Source of the DNA: Synechocystis sp. LKSZ1
GTDB taxonomy: Bacteria > Cyanobacteriota > Cyanobacteriia > Cyanobacteriales > Microcystaceae
Direction: 5' to 3'
Length of the DNA: 64,000 bases
Assembly: GCF_040436315.1 (NCBI RefSeq)
Contig: NZ_AP031572.1
Coordinates: 2,790,001 to 2,854,000 of the forward strand
This document shows, piece by piece, positions 63,738-64,000 of this stretch. The position numbers and the translations under genes were made by a program. Numbering within the stretch: position 1 is the stretch's first letter; each line of letters opens with the position of its first letter. Under the pieces are notes generated by a model. That model was not told the origin of the DNA. It searched no databases and was given only the letters and a program-made list of their open reading frames with translations.

Positions 63738-64000
63738 ATGACGCGACGCTTGTCCTCCCCTTCCGGCCTGGCCCTACTGCCCAGCCTCGATACTTTTTTT
63801 TACATCAGTAAACGCTGTGCCCAGGGCCTGTTAACCTTGCTGTTAGCTTCCCTTTTGAGCTTTATCATTATCCAACTGGCCCCCGGTAGTTACCTCGATA
63901 CCCTCCAGCAAAATCCCAAGATTTCCCCCGAAACCCTGAATCAACTCAAGGTGCAATTCGGCCTGGATCAACCCTGGTACATCCAGTACGGCCGCTGGCT
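63738..64000 (+). CDS. ABC transporter permease, DppB/OppB type (partial)
   Basis: 87 codons before the window ends. Sequence runs FFYISKRCAQGLLTLLLASLLSFIIIQLAPG with an N-terminal membrane helix, then LNQLKVQFGLDQPWYIQYGRW, which is the DppB N-terminal pattern for peptide/nickel importers. Nothing of the channel core is visible. It could partner the binding protein at 578 only if the two are in fact functionally linked. Confidence 0.85.
   Translation, partial: MTRRLSSPSGLALLPSLDTFFYISKRCAQGLLTLLLASLLSFIIIQLAPGSYLDTLQQNPKISPETLNQLKVQFGLDQPWYIQYGRW

Noticed and set aside
1-64000. CRISPR array
   Set aside because: No regularly spaced repeats were seen; the only direct repeat of note is the RelE/HigA duplication.
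578-64000. One peptide ABC operon joining the binding protein at 578 with the permease at 63738
   Set aside because: They are about 61 kb apart with many genes between; there is no evidence of a joint operon in this window.

Overview
The window is a piece of a cyanobacterial chromosome. Markers that only make sense there are the orange carotenoid protein with its fluorescence recovery protein, a cyanobacterial-type glycogen synthase, a Tab2-type translation factor, a Tic20-like protein, an SLH-domain iron-uptake-type porin, a three-domain ribosomal protein S1, a cyanobacterial PDZ/radical-SAM (DUF512) protein and a Ser/Thr kinase fused to WD40 propellers. The OCP, FRP and GlgA proteins read very close to what I remember of the Synechocystis PCC 6803 proteins, so a unicellular Synechocystis-like host is my best guess. 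The HIP1 palindrome common in many cyanobacteria is almost missing (one copy seen), whereas the word GGCC is very frequent outside two islands.

Layout. 0-7.2 kb: start of an unrecognised gene, two ABC-type solute-binding lipoproteins in tandem, a site-2 protease with CBS domains, a small zinc-ribbon protein, a secreted protein and Tab2. 7.2-9.2 kb: a B12/radical-SAM gene of the BchE type whose base composition differs from its surroundings. 9.2-23.5 kb: an ArsA/Get3-like ATPase with an Hsp20-like tail, a DUF1350 hydrolase, a Na+/H+ antiporter, a catalytically eroded RNase H-like protein with a partner, a methyltransferase, a large radical-SAM protein, glycogen synthase, a half-size UPF0016 transporter, an MscS channel and a ClC channel.

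23.5-27.0 kb is the accessory region: an EVE-like/HNH nuclease, a RelE/HigA-type toxin-antitoxin pair, a 142-bp MITE-like element, a HicBA pair, and a second, 5'-truncated copy of the RelE/HigA block. Parts of it look like integron cassettes (attC-like inverted sites and one complementary 11-mer pair), but no integrase is present.

27-64 kb is mostly housekeeping: trmFO, an Mrp ATPase, a UbiB-type kinase, lnt, rpsA, a deacetylase-family enzyme, the photoprotective ocp-frp operon, a PspA-like protein, rpsP with a KH protein, aroE, glycerate kinase, a J/TPR protein, an inositol-phosphatase-type enzyme, a ferredoxin, hspA, gatB, Tic20, a porin, gloA, Nfu, a pseudouridine-synthase-like protein, MBL and carboxylesterase hydrolases, DUF512, kinase-WD40, bioF, apt and the start of an oligopeptide permease. 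Three tRNA genes (Ser-TGA, Val-GAC, Ser-GGA) are present. Several neighbouring genes end against each other with overlaps of 4-12 bases, so the genome is tightly packed here.

The observations most worth a second look are the 23.5-27 kb island, a probable RNA thermometer in front of hspA, the catalytic-residue losses in the RNase H-like and RluA-like proteins, and the lone half-size manganese/calcium exchanger.
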